From: Marinoscillum pacificum
Lineage (GTDB): Bacteria > Bacteroidota > Bacteroidia > Cytophagales > Cyclobacteriaceae
Direction: 5' to 3'
DNA: 64,000 nt
Assembly (NCBI RefSeq): GCF_024714495.1
Contig: NZ_JAMZMJ010000001.1
Coordinates: forward strand, 124,001-188,000
In this document: piece by piece, positions 9,008-17,736 of the stretch
Layout of the letters: every line of letters begins with the position of its first letter
How positions within the stretch are numbered: position 1 is the first letter of the stretch
Program-made: the position numbers and the translations under genes
The notes under the pieces: model-generated
What the model was told of the DNA's origin: nothing
Database searches by the model: none
Seen by the model: the letters and a program-made list of their open reading frames with translations, nothing else

Positions 9008-9661
9008 ATGGACAAGTGCCTGGTGTCACCCTCAATGCTAGCTGCAGATTTTGCAAATGTTCAGCGAGATGTAGAAATGCTAAACAATAGTGAAGCTGAT
9101 TACATCCACATCGACATCATGGACGGAGTTTTTGTTCCAAATATTTCCTTTGGTTTTCCAGTAACTGAGGCGATTGCCAAGCATGCAAAAAAGCCGCTGG
9201 ATTTTCATTTGATGATTCAAGACGCTGATGCATACCTGGAGCATTGCAAGAATAGTGGAGCGGCTATTGTTACCGTACATTACGAAGCGTGTAAACATCT
9301 TCACCGTACTATCAGTGCTATACAAGAATTAGGAATGAAAGCAGGAGTGGCGTTGAATCCGCATACCCCCGTTGAAGTGTTAAGAGAAATCATTGCTGAT
9401 ATTGATTTGGTATTGGTAATGAGTGTTAACCCAGGTTTTGGTGGTCAGAAATTTATACCACATACCTTCTCCAAAGTAGAGCGTGTTGCAGAAATGGCTA
9501 AAGAGGTTAATCCTAGCCTTTTAATCGAAGTTGATGGAGGTGTGAGCTCTGAAAATGCCAGAGAATTAGTCCAGAAAGGAGCCAACATGCTAGTTGCGGG
9601 AAGTTTTGTCTTCAAATCAAATGATCCTGTGGAGACAATATCCACTCTTAAAAACGTTTGA
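9008..9661 (+). CDS. rpe: Ribulose-phosphate 3-epimerase
   Basis: Interconverts ribulose 5-phosphate and xylulose 5-phosphate in the pentose phosphate pathway. The 217-residue TIM barrel has all the family landmarks: SPSMLAADFA at the start, HIDIMDGVFVPNISFG with metal-binding His and Asp, DFHLMI, VMSVNPGFGGQKF and the C-terminal EVDGGV with the catalytic Asp. The length is normal for the family. It is packed between the subtilase (3-base gap) and a TonB receptor whose start lies 8 bases after its stop, so it seems to be in a shared transcript although the functions are unrelated. Confidence 0.97.
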   Translation: MDKCLVSPSMLAADFANVQRDVEMLNNSEADYIHIDIMDGVFVPNISFGFPVTEAIAKHAKKPLDFHLMIQDADAYLEHCKNSGAAIVTVHYEACKHLHRTISAIQELGMKAGVALNPHTPVEVLREIIADIDLVLVMSVNPGFGGQKFIPHTFSKVERVAEMAKEVNPSLLIEVDGGVSSENARELVQKGANMLVAGSFVFKSNDPVETISTLKNV

Positions 9662-9669
9662 TATCAGGA

Positions 9670-12129
9670 ATGATGTCTAAACCTGCCTACCTAATTCTAT
9701 TCTTATTCATCACTCTGAAGAGTTTTGCTCAAGAGACCGCTGTGGTTTCTGGTAAAGTTCAGGATGAGTTTGGGGATGATGTACCTGGTGTATCCATATT
9801 ACTGGAAGGCACCTCTCTTGGTACGGTTTCAGATATTTCAGGCGCATACTCAATTCGAATTCCACAAGGCAGCTACAAGCTCATTTTTACTCATGTTCAG
9901 TACGTAACTAAATCCATCGAGCTTGAACTAGCAGGTGATAAAGAATTAAATGTCATTCTTATAGAGAAAACCACTCGTTTACAGGATGTTCAGATAGAAG
10001 ATAAAAGTGTTATTGATCAGGAGCCAGTAAGTTCTTATAAAGTAGACGCCAAGTCTGCTAAAAGTTTGCCTTCCACTTTTGGTGACTTTAATAAAGTGTT
10101 GGTCACTCTTCCCGGAGTTTCCAGCAATAATGAGTTAAGTTCAGCTTATTCGGTAAGAGGTGGAAACTTTGATGAAAACCTGGTTTATGTAAATGATATT
10201 CCCGTCTACAGACCATTTTTGGCCAATGCAGGACGCCAGGAAGGTTTGAGCTTTGTCAACCCTGATATGGTTAGCGATATAGAGTTTTATGCTGGCGGTT
10301 GGGAAGCGAAGTATGGTGACAAACTAAGCAGTAGCCTTAACATAGAATATAAAGAGCCGGATAGCCTCGAAGCTGCAGTGACAATAGGTTTACTAGGTGG
10401 AACAGCGTATACAGGTGGTAGTACTGATAAGATTTCGTATCTAATAGGTGCACGTCATAGAGACTCCAGGTATTTATTGAACACGTTAGAAACGCAAGGG
10501 CAGTATTTTCCAACATATACAGATGTTCAGGCCTTTCTTACGTTTGATTTGACCAAAGATCGATCAGTTTACCTGAATAAAACTAAACTCAATATTCTGG
10601 CATCTTATGGTCGCAATAGATACTATACAGAACCAGTATCTCAAACCACAGAGTTTGGTTCAGTGCAAAGGAACTTCCGCTTGCAAACAGCATTTGAAGG
10701 AAGTGAAATCATGCGATATGATACCTATCAGTTAGGTTTTCGATTAACTCACCGGTTCAATACCCGATTGAGAACTCACTTCATTGGATCATCCTTATTT
10801 ACCTATGAAAAGGAGCAGTTCGATGTAGAAGGAGCGTACCGACTATGTGATGTCAACACCAACCCAACTTCATCTTCCTTTGATCAGTGCGTGGTAGAAC
10901 GAGGTATTGGGACCAATTATGAATACGGTCGAAATAATTTGAATGCGGATTTGTACACGGCTGAATCTCGTTGGGAATATTTGTTAAATGAAAACAGTGT
11001 ATTGGAAGGAGGAGTTGGAATAGCCATACAGGATATTCAAGATCAGATTAACGAATACAGCTATGTAGACTCATCGGATTACATTCAGATGAAGAGTTCC
11101 ATTTTCAATGATCTGTCGTTGAATGCCAATCAATATTATTCCTATGTCCAAACAACTCACCTTTGGAAAGATTCTGTACATGCAATCAATGCAGGTGTAA
11201 GAGCAACTTTATGGGACTACAATGAGCAGTTACTGATCAGTCCTCGAGTGTCTTATCGGTTAGCACCAAAGTGGAAGAACATTACCACCTTTAAGTTCTC
11301 AGTAGGGTTATACCAGCAGCCACCATTTTACAGAGAGTTAAGAGCCTATGATGGTACCTTGGCTAACAATGTGCAAGCACAACGTTCATTGCATTTTATT
11401 TTGGGTACCACCAGATTGTTTTACATGTGGGGAAGACCATTCTTGTTTACTTCTGATATGTACAGAAAGCAATTGTATGACATCATTCCTTACGATATAG
11501 ACAATGTGCGCTTGCGATATTATCCAGATCAAAATGGAAATGGTTTTGCACAAGGTCTGGACTTTAGAGTCAATGGCGAGTTTGTGAAAGGAACTCAATC
11601 CTGGTTTAGTGTTGGATTTCTTCAAACCAAAGAAGACATCATTGGTGATAACTACATAGCATACTTTGATTCAGATGGAAATGAAGTGTCTAACAGTCCT
11701 GCCAATCAATCGATAATTGCTAGACAAGAAGTTAAAGAAATAGGAGAAGTTCGTCGACCAATGGATCAACGAATCAATATAGCCGCTTATTTTGAGGACC
11801 ACATGCCAAGAGATCCAACTTTGCGAGTGTATTTGAATTTAGTCTTCGGTTCTGGCTATCCATTTAGTCCTCCCAACAATGCTCGATACCGTAATGCGTA
11901 CTCCGGAGATGAGTATTATAGAGCTGATCTTGGTCTGAGTAAGAAATTTGACATGAGAGTCAATAATTTTTTCTCGCACATCTGGATTCGAGCTGAAGTG
12001 CTAAATGCCTTAGCTGCAGACAATACCTTGTCTTATACCTGGATTGAGGATGTTAATGGTAATCAATTTGCTATTCCGAACTCATTATCGGCAAGGTTTT
12101 TGAATATTAAGATTTCAGCAGAACTTTAG
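9670..12129 (+). CDS. TonB-dependent outer-membrane receptor with carboxypeptidase-regulatory-like domain
   Basis: Start placed at ATG 9670 (or 9673); an upstream TTG would overlap rpe. About 819 residues: a signal peptide ending SFAQ, a carboxypeptidase-regulatory-like beta-sandwich (about 25-105, SGKVQDEFGDDVPGVSI), a plug domain (about 115-225, with YSVRGGNFDENLVYVNDIPV) and a barrel ending in an aromatic-rich C-terminus. There is no STN domain, so it is not expected to signal through FecR. No SusD-like partner follows, which argues against a SusC-type glycan transporter. The substrate cannot be read from the sequence. Confidence 0.92.
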   Translation: MMSKPAYLILFLFITLKSFAQETAVVSGKVQDEFGDDVPGVSILLEGTSLGTVSDISGAYSIRIPQGSYKLIFTHVQYVTKSIELELAGDKELNVILIEKTTRLQDVQIEDKSVIDQEPVSSYKVDAKSAKSLPSTFGDFNKVLVTLPGVSSNNELSSAYSVRGGNFDENLVYVNDIPVYRPFLANAGRQEGLSFVNPDMVSDIEFYAGGWEAKYGDKLSSSLNIEYKEPDSLEAAVTIGLLGGTAYTGGSTDKISYLIGARHRDSRYLLNTLETQGQYFPTYTDVQAFLTFDLTKDRSVYLNKTKLNILASYGRNRYYTEPVSQTTEFGSVQRNFRLQTAFEGSEIMRYDTYQLGFRLTHRFNTRLRTHFIGSSLFTYEKEQFDVEGAYRLCDVNTNPTSSSFDQCVVERGIGTNYEYGRNNLNADLYTAESRWEYLLNENSVLEGGVGIAIQDIQDQINEYSYVDSSDYIQMKSSIFNDLSLNANQYYSYVQTTHLWKDSVHAINAGVRATLWDYNEQLLISPRVSYRLAPKWKNITTFKFSVGLYQQPPFYRELRAYDGTLANNVQAQRSLHFILGTTRLFYMWGRPFLFTSDMYRKQLYDIIPYDIDNVRLRYYPDQNGNGFAQGLDFRVNGEFVKGTQSWFSVGFLQTKEDIIGDNYIAYFDSDGNEVSNSPANQSIIARQEVKEIGEVRRPMDQRINIAAYFEDHMPRDPTLRVYLNLVFGSGYPFSPPNNARYRNAYSGDEYYRADLGLSKKFDMRVNNFFSHIWIRAEVLNALAADNTLSYTWIEDVNGNQFAIPNSLSARFLNIKISAEL

Positions 12130-12184
12130 GCGAATAAATTCGTCTACATCTGTGGGAAAAACATTATCAAACCTTGATTTAACA

Positions 12185-12772
12185 ATGAGAAAACTTACAA
12201 ATTCCTTCCTAATTGTAGTAGCTATAGCACTGGTATCATCATGTGCCAACAGAACAGTAACTAGAGTCAGCCCAGATCAGCAAATAGATTTAAGCGGAAG
12301 ATGGAATGATACCGATTCTAAACTGGTTGCGGAAGAAATGATCAACGATGTGTTGAGCAGACCATGGAGAGAGGAATTCTTCCAGGGAACAGGTAAAAAA
12401 CCTGTAGTCATCGTTGGGATGATTCAAAATAAGACTACTGAACACATTGAGCCAGAAACATTCATCAAAGATGTAGAGCGTGAATTTATCAACTCAGGAA
12501 TGGTACGCGTGGTACAAAACTCTGTATTTAGAGAAAAGCTTAGAGAAGAGCGCGCTGATCAAAATGAGTTCGCATCTCCTGAAACTCAATCAAAATGGGG
12601 ACGTGAGCTTGGTGCTGATTTTATGATGTTTGGAGTAATCACTTCTGTGACGGATTCGTACAAAAATGAGAAGGTAGTGAGCTACAAAGTCAATTTGGAG
12701 TTGGCTAACCTGGAAACCAATGAGAAAGTGTGGATTGGTGATAAGGAGATCAAGAAATACATCAAGAACTAA
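12185..12772 (+). CDS. LpoB-like outer-membrane lipoprotein (penicillin-binding protein activator family)
   Basis: Start set at ATG 12185, giving MRKLTNSFLIVVAIALVSSC as lipoprotein signal (195 residues); the longer frame would precede the signal with 11 extra residues. The core contains KPVVIVGMIQNKTTEHIEPE, then FIKDVEREFINSGMVRVV and GRELGADFMMFGVITSVTD, the pattern of the LpoB/COG3417 family. In enterobacteria LpoB activates PBP1b from the outer membrane. Whether the Bacteroidota relatives act on a peptidoglycan synthase is not settled. The next gene is a COG3014-type lipoprotein, a frequent neighbour of such genes. Confidence 0.78.
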   Translation: MRKLTNSFLIVVAIALVSSCANRTVTRVSPDQQIDLSGRWNDTDSKLVAEEMINDVLSRPWREEFFQGTGKKPVVIVGMIQNKTTEHIEPETFIKDVEREFINSGMVRVVQNSVFREKLREERADQNEFASPETQSKWGRELGADFMMFGVITSVTDSYKNEKVVSYKVNLELANLETNEKVWIGDKEIKKYIKN

Positions 12773-12793
12773 GGAAAACAAACCACTTTGAGT

Positions 12794-14239
12794 ATGAAAA
12801 ATAAGACGGTCAATACTTTCTTTATTGGCCTTCTGACTCTTTTTTCGTTTTCCTGCGCCACCTATTACCAGATAAATTCTGAATTCAATCAGGATTTTGA
12901 AATGGGCAATATTGAAGCCGCCAAGAAAGTATTGGATCAAAACAAAAAAGCTGGGCGTAAGAAAGCCCAGTTCTTATATTTTGCCAATCAAGGAGTGGTC
13001 AATAGTATGCTTGGAAACTACGAAGAAAGTAATGAATGGCTAGAAAAAGCATACTTGTTTGGAGAAGACTACACAAAGAACTACGCCAATATTGCGGCAT
13101 CATTTTTAGTCAATCCTACTACGATCACTTACCCTGGTGAAGACCATGAGCATTTGTTGCTGCTCTATTATAAGTCGCTCAATTATTTAAAGCTAAAAGA
13201 TTATGAAGCTGCATTGGTTGAGTGTAGACGTTTGAATCTTCGTTTGAGTGAGCTGAGTGATCGATATAAAGGAGATAATAAGTACAAGCGAGATGCTTTT
13301 ATCCATAACTTAATGGGTATTATTTACGAGGCATCGGGGGATGTGAACAATGCATTCATTGCTTACAGAAATTCTCTTGATATTTATCAAACTGACTATG
13401 CTAAGCTTTTCAATTTGGGAGTTCCTGATCAATTGAAGCAGGATATCCTAAGAACAGCTTTCCTTAATGGGTTTGATACAGAACTGGACTTTTACGAAAA
13501 GCAATTTGGAATTACTTATAATCGCAACTCTGCCAATAGGCAAGAATTGGTCTTCTTCTGGGAAAATGGCTTAGGGCCTGTTAAGGATGAATGGTCTATT
13601 AACTTCACCGCACTGGATGGAGGAGATGGGTTTGTTACTTTCGTTAATGAAGATTATAACTTTTCTTTTCCATATCAGCTTTCTGATCCACATCAAAAGC
13701 AGCAGTTAACTGACTTGAGATTGTTCAGAATCGCCTTTCCGAAGTATAAGGATCGCAATGAGTTTTATCAGCGTGCCGTAATAGAAACCTCCGATAGACA
13801 TCAATACAAACTTCAACTTGGTGAAGATGTGAATGCGATTGCTCATAAAACATTGGATGAGCGAATGTTTAAGGAGTTAACGAAGGGTTTATTAAGAGCG
13901 GCTACCAAAAAGGCAGTTGAAGCAGCAATACGTGGAGATGTTGGAGGGAGTGATAAGGAGAAAACAAAAGAGGAACGACAAGAAGAAGCTTTGCGTGAAG
14001 GATTGTCGTTATTGGTAGGAGTGGTTAATGCTGCAACAGAAAAAGCTGATACGCGTAACTGGCAAACAATACCTCACAGCATTTACTATACGCGAGTACC
14101 TTTAAATGAGGGAGTTAATGATGTTACATTAAAAACTATTGGACCCAAGGGTCAAACTGAAAAGGTCAATTTCAGTTTTGATGCAGCTAGAAATGAAACG
14201 GTTTTTCATATGTATCATTCCTTAGAGACAGCCAGATAA
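12794..14239 (+). CDS. COG3014-like lipoprotein
   Basis: Start set at ATG 12794 (481 residues), followed by a lipoprotein signal with lipobox FSC. The N-terminal half has TPR-like helical repeats (AAKKVLDQNKKAGRKKAQFL, LKLKDYEAALVECRRLN, GIIYEASGDVNNAFIAYRNS). The C-terminal half is a beta-rich domain. The protein resembles the uncharacterised COG3014 group that often accompanies LpoB-like proteins. It starts 21 bases after the LpoB-like gene, so the two are likely an operon acting at the cell envelope. The molecular role is unknown. Confidence 0.75.
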   Translation: MKNKTVNTFFIGLLTLFSFSCATYYQINSEFNQDFEMGNIEAAKKVLDQNKKAGRKKAQFLYFANQGVVNSMLGNYEESNEWLEKAYLFGEDYTKNYANIAASFLVNPTTITYPGEDHEHLLLLYYKSLNYLKLKDYEAALVECRRLNLRLSELSDRYKGDNKYKRDAFIHNLMGIIYEASGDVNNAFIAYRNSLDIYQTDYAKLFNLGVPDQLKQDILRTAFLNGFDTELDFYEKQFGITYNRNSANRQELVFFWENGLGPVKDEWSINFTALDGGDGFVTFVNEDYNFSFPYQLSDPHQKQQLTDLRLFRIAFPKYKDRNEFYQRAVIETSDRHQYKLQLGEDVNAIAHKTLDERMFKELTKGLLRAATKKAVEAAIRGDVGGSDKEKTKEERQEEALREGLSLLVGVVNAATEKADTRNWQTIPHSIYYTRVPLNEGVNDVTLKTIGPKGQTEKVNFSFDAARNETVFHMYHSLETAR

Positions 14240-14324
14240 TCCAAATTTTGTTGGGATTTTCCTTCACCGATTGATAGTATTGTCAGTTGTAAAAGAAAAA
14301 ATCTAAACAAAAAATTAAGTTATT

Positions 14325-14804
14325 ATGAGGAAGAGCGTACTGATGATTTTACTTCTTGTCGGGATGTTTAATGTGAAAGCTCAAGAAGAACAGTCATTTT
14401 CAGACGAAGACTTAACCAAATATGCAACTGTGATGGCCTGGGCTGAAGGAGAAACGTTAATGCTTCAGAACCTGGTTAAGGATTCGATTACCACCTGGTT
14501 GGATAATTCTGAATCACTTGACATCAGCACTTACAATGAGCTTTCTAAAGCTTCTGATTTGTCTGCGGTAGAAGCAGATCCAGAGGCTGTTGAAGCTTTT
14601 AAGTCCATTCAACAGAGAATCGAAGATAAGAAGGCCAATTTCAAAGAAGTTTATGTTGGTAAGATCAAATCTGATATTGGAGTAGGGTTATACAATAACT
14701 TGAAAAAGGCATTAAAATCTGATGAAGAAGTAAAAAGCCGTTATGAGGCTATCTACGAAGAAATTATTGCTGTAGAACCTTCTGAAGCTGATACTGAAGA
14801 ATAA
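14325..14804 (+). CDS. Small secreted helical protein of unknown function
   Basis: 159 residues with a clear signal peptide (MRKSVLMILLLVGMFNVKAQ). The mature part is acidic and helical, starting FSDEDLTKYATVMAWAEGE, which recalls the DUF4168 type of periplasmic helical protein, though I would not assign that firmly. It ends in an acidic tail (EPSEADTEE). A hairpin terminator follows, so it is the last gene of its transcript. A likely location is the periplasm. Confidence 0.75.
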   Translation: MRKSVLMILLLVGMFNVKAQEEQSFSDEDLTKYATVMAWAEGETLMLQNLVKDSITTWLDNSESLDISTYNELSKASDLSAVEADPEAVEAFKSIQQRIEDKKANFKEVYVGKIKSDIGVGLYNNLKKALKSDEEVKSRYEAIYEEIIAVEPSEADTEE

Positions 14805-14825
14805 ACAGTAAGATGATAGCAAAAG

Positions 14826-14855
14826 AAAAAGGGGCAGATATTTCTGGCCCTTTTT
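14826..14855 (+). terminator. Rho-independent terminator
   Basis: AAAAAGGG pairs with CCCTTTTT, continued inward by C-AGA/TCT-G with one mismatch, and ends in five T. It closes the transcript of the small secreted protein. Confidence 0.7.
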
Positions 14856-14910
14856 CATTACTTGAAGTTTTTAACTATTTTCAGGCATTCATCCTAACTC
14901 AAAAGCATAG

Positions 14911-15531
14911 ATGTTCACAGAATACGAAATAGAAACAATGGTCGCTATTCCAGAAGTACTGGAAGCAACACAAGCTTTAAGAAAAGATTTCTGTAAAACA
15001 GAAGCTCCTTATCTTGAAATTAATGAGCATGATTTCTTTTCGTTGATCATGATGTCGCCTACAGTAGGCGTTGCTCTTGCTGATGGTACCGTAAGCTTAT
15101 TTGAAGAGTTAGCATTGAATAAAAAGGCACGTAAGTTGTCAAAGGGTGGATACTTCATGAAGAAAGATCCTGTGGTGTATGCTATGAAGTTTCTTTTGAA
15201 GAAATATGACATCTGGTCGGATAAGTTCTTCCATGTGTTGAATGTAGCGATGCATGCTTCTTTTGATATGGCAACCATGGAAAAGGAGACTTTTGATCAT
15301 GATAAGGCCGTTTCTACTGAGGAATATCGTAGAGAAGTACTTGATACTCCTTATATCTTGATTCGATTCATCGCTAGTTTCTTTTTGGAGAATGATGAAG
15401 AAATCATCAGTACGAATCGTCATATAGGTAGAAATGAATACTTGCAGATGTTGAAGATAGGAGAGCAGATAGGAATTGATAAGCTTCCAATATTTCAGAT
15501 GTTTTGCAAGACCTTTGATCAAAAGGCCTAA
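14911..15531 (+). CDS. Conserved-looking cytoplasmic protein of unknown function
   Basis: 206 residues, no signal peptide or membrane segment, predicted mostly helical. The stretch VALADGTVSLFEELALNKKARKL has the spacing of a TerB-like helical motif (acidic-Gly turn followed by Glu), but this is only a resemblance. The context is isolated: a terminator before it and an FKBP lipoprotein 43 bases after it. A promoter-like box for that downstream gene overlaps its stop codon. Confidence 0.65.
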   Translation: MFTEYEIETMVAIPEVLEATQALRKDFCKTEAPYLEINEHDFFSLIMMSPTVGVALADGTVSLFEELALNKKARKLSKGGYFMKKDPVVYAMKFLLKKYDIWSDKFFHVLNVAMHASFDMATMEKETFDHDKAVSTEEYRREVLDTPYILIRFIASFFLENDEEIISTNRHIGRNEYLQMLKIGEQIGIDKLPIFQMFCKTFDQKA

Positions 15532-15536
15532 TTTTG
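15504..15536 (+). promoter_or_regulatory. Putative promoter of the FKBP lipoprotein
   Basis: TAATTTTG at 15529-15536 matches TAnnTTTG, with a TTG at 15504-15506 about 22 bases upstream. The -7 box overlaps the TAA stop of the preceding gene and lies 38 bases before the ATG at 15575. Confidence 0.45.
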
Positions 15537-15574
15537 CGATATAATCTTTTCACGATTACGTCGTTAGAGCCTAG

Positions 15575-16549
15575 ATGAGTCGAATATCACTGTCCGTATT
15601 ATTTTTAGTTAGTCTTCTTATTATTTCTTGTCAAAAAGATCCTGACATCTCTATTGATGATCAAGAAGTGATAGAAATAGAGGCTTATCTTGATTCCATG
15701 GGTGTTTTGGATCAGGCAGCTGTAGATACTTCTGGAATTTATTATTACCCAATTACAGAAAACCCTACAGGCAAAAGTCAATCATCAGGCTCGGTATTGT
15801 CTTTTTTCTATTCTATGTCCTTATTGGATGGAACGATCATAGATCAATATGATTCCCTTGATGCTGATACCTTAATTGTGAAGCAGGGTGTAAATGCGAT
15901 TTATCCAGTTGGTTTTGATTACTCCTTGGGATATATGAAAGAAGGAGAGAAGTGGGCTTTTATATTGCCTTCACGCGTGGCATTTGGTGACTTTTCTTAT
16001 TCAACATTAATTCCTGAGAACGCGATCATCAAATTAGAAATTGAATTACTTCAAATTCAAAACGAGGAAGATATTCTGGATAATGAACTGGACTTAATCT
16101 ATGACTACATGGTCTACAATGAGTTGGACGATACAGTAAAGAATCCGATCAATCGACCTGAGATCTTACCTAATGGAATGATTTATAAGCGATTGTCCTA
16201 TGGAGGTAGTGCCAGACCAGCTAATGATAGTACAATAACTGTTACCTATCAAGGTCGGTTTTTAGATGATGCGGTTTTCGATAGGGTACAAAACCCTGAT
16301 TACTTTGAGTTTGTGTATGGTCAAAGTAAAACGATACCCGGTTTTGAAATTGGAATTGGTAGAATGGCTGTTCAAGAACGTGCATTAATTATTATGCCAT
16401 CCTATTTGGCATACAAAGAGAGTGCACAAGTAATTCCGCCATTTTTAACTCAAAATATGATAGACTTGGAGATTATTCCCACTTATGCGTCGAAAGTAGG
16501 GCCATATAAGCCTTTAATCTTCGAAATTCAATTGATTGGTGTCAATTAA
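15575..16549 (+). CDS. FKBP-type peptidyl-prolyl isomerase lipoprotein with two FKBP-like domains
   Basis: 324 residues. A lipoprotein signal ends in IISC. There are two FKBP-like units: about 60-165 (VLSFFYSMSLLDGTIIDQYD, then YMKEGEKWAFILPSRVAFG and PENAIIKLEIELLQI) and about 190-324 (YQGRFLDDAVFDRV, FEIGIGRMAVQERALIIMPSYLAY). The first has the usual FKBP ending. In the second the active-site aromatics are less well conserved. It probably works as a folding helper or chaperone anchored in the outer or inner membrane and facing the periplasm. Confidence 0.85.
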   Translation: MSRISLSVLFLVSLLIISCQKDPDISIDDQEVIEIEAYLDSMGVLDQAAVDTSGIYYYPITENPTGKSQSSGSVLSFFYSMSLLDGTIIDQYDSLDADTLIVKQGVNAIYPVGFDYSLGYMKEGEKWAFILPSRVAFGDFSYSTLIPENAIIKLEIELLQIQNEEDILDNELDLIYDYMVYNELDDTVKNPINRPEILPNGMIYKRLSYGGSARPANDSTITVTYQGRFLDDAVFDRVQNPDYFEFVYGQSKTIPGFEIGIGRMAVQERALIIMPSYLAYKESAQVIPPFLTQNMIDLEIIPTYASKVGPYKPLIFEIQLIGVN

Positions 16550-16581
16550 TGCCTAATTTTAGGGGTCAAACAGGATAAAAT

Positions 16582-17667
16582 TTGCGTAAGGTTGTACTCG
16601 TCATATGTTTAATCATTGGCTTAGGCCTCTCTGGATTTGGTCAATCCGACGATATTTATACGCGCTATAACATCCACAGAAGTCCATTCAGAGTCTTTAT
16701 CAATAAGTTCTCCTTCACTTTAACAACAGGATATGGAGTCACCAATTATGCCCATTCCTTAGAAGGGTTCTATTTCTATCAAGACAATCAATCTCAGTTA
16801 ATTCTTGGCAATCAGAATGAGCTAGGAAGCATATTTACTGGTTACGATGGTTGGATGAGTAATCCTTATCTCGCTGAAGAAGTAAATATTGATGATCAGT
16901 TTGATGTACCATATGATTATCTGTCCAATCCTGTTAATAATCCATCGCTTCGAAACAGACAGGTTCTATTAGATACAGATACCATGGAACTGGGCTTTTC
17001 TGGAGCCATGCCAACCGTTCCGATAATGTTTGCTATTGATTATGACATCAATAAGTTTCGATTAGGAGTAGGGTTTCAATATGAGCGTCAATACATGAAC
17101 CCGCTAAAGCCTACGGTGTTGGAGGATAGAATAAGGCGCTATGAGCCTAAGTTTGACAAGACTAGTTATTTCAAATACTTCGGACTTATTGGTTATCAAT
17201 TTTATGATTGGTGGGATTACACTTTTGTGGCAGAGTTACAGTTAGGTAGGGCTCAGGCTGGGAAAGAAATTAATCAAACTGCGGTTGGAATCGGCCAGAA
17301 CTTCTTTACCAACATTGGAGTCAACATAGAAAAGAATCTGTCAGAGTATTTCAGAGTAGTTGTAAGACCTTCTTATGACTTCAAGAGCTATGTGGTCAAT
17401 TTGCCAGATGCCACAAGTATCAGACACACTAATCATGGCATGATGATTCAGGTAGGAATCAGTATTAATATTCCAGAAATTCCTCGCTCTCCGATGAAGA
17501 GCGATCACGTTCAATTGAAGCATGTAATAGTCGATCCATCTACAGGAAGATTGATCGAAGTGAGAGGTCAACCAATCTGGAAAAAGCAAAATCCAAAGGT
17601 TGGTGAGAACCATAGACGCTTATGGCGTTACAAGCTTAAAAACAGGCAAAAAATAGACCCGTATTAA
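16582..17667 (+). CDS. Predicted outer-membrane or secreted protein of unknown function
   Basis: TTG start, 361 residues, with a signal peptide (MRKVVLVICLIIGLGLSGFG). The mature protein is rich in aromatic residues and alternating beta-strand patterns (FRLGVGFQYERQYM, YFKYFGLIGYQFYDWWDYTF), which suggests a beta-barrel. The C-terminal 60 residues are basic and proline-rich (KKQNPKVGENHRRLWRYK) and look soluble. It follows the FKBP lipoprotein by 32 bases and may be made with it. It has no recognised family. Confidence 0.7.
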   Translation: MRKVVLVICLIIGLGLSGFGQSDDIYTRYNIHRSPFRVFINKFSFTLTTGYGVTNYAHSLEGFYFYQDNQSQLILGNQNELGSIFTGYDGWMSNPYLAEEVNIDDQFDVPYDYLSNPVNNPSLRNRQVLLDTDTMELGFSGAMPTVPIMFAIDYDINKFRLGVGFQYERQYMNPLKPTVLEDRIRRYEPKFDKTSYFKYFGLIGYQFYDWWDYTFVAELQLGRAQAGKEINQTAVGIGQNFFTNIGVNIEKNLSEYFRVVVRPSYDFKSYVVNLPDATSIRHTNHGMMIQVGISINIPEIPRSPMKSDHVQLKHVIVDPSTGRLIEVRGQPIWKKQNPKVGENHRRLWRYKLKNRQKIDPY

Positions 17668-17736
17668 AGCATCGTACAGATAAAAAAAATGCTTAAATTG
17701 CGACTTGTTTTTAAGGTAAACTATTAAAGATTTTTC

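Noticed and set aside
12590-12940. Minus-strand open frame of 116 codons across the LpoB-like/COG3014 junction
   Set aside because: Both overlapped genes are well supported, and the frame shows no signal or family pattern.
14236-14262. Hairpin AATCCAA / TTGGGATT with T-run after the COG3014 gene
   Set aside because: The stem is short and has a bulge, too weak to call a terminator.
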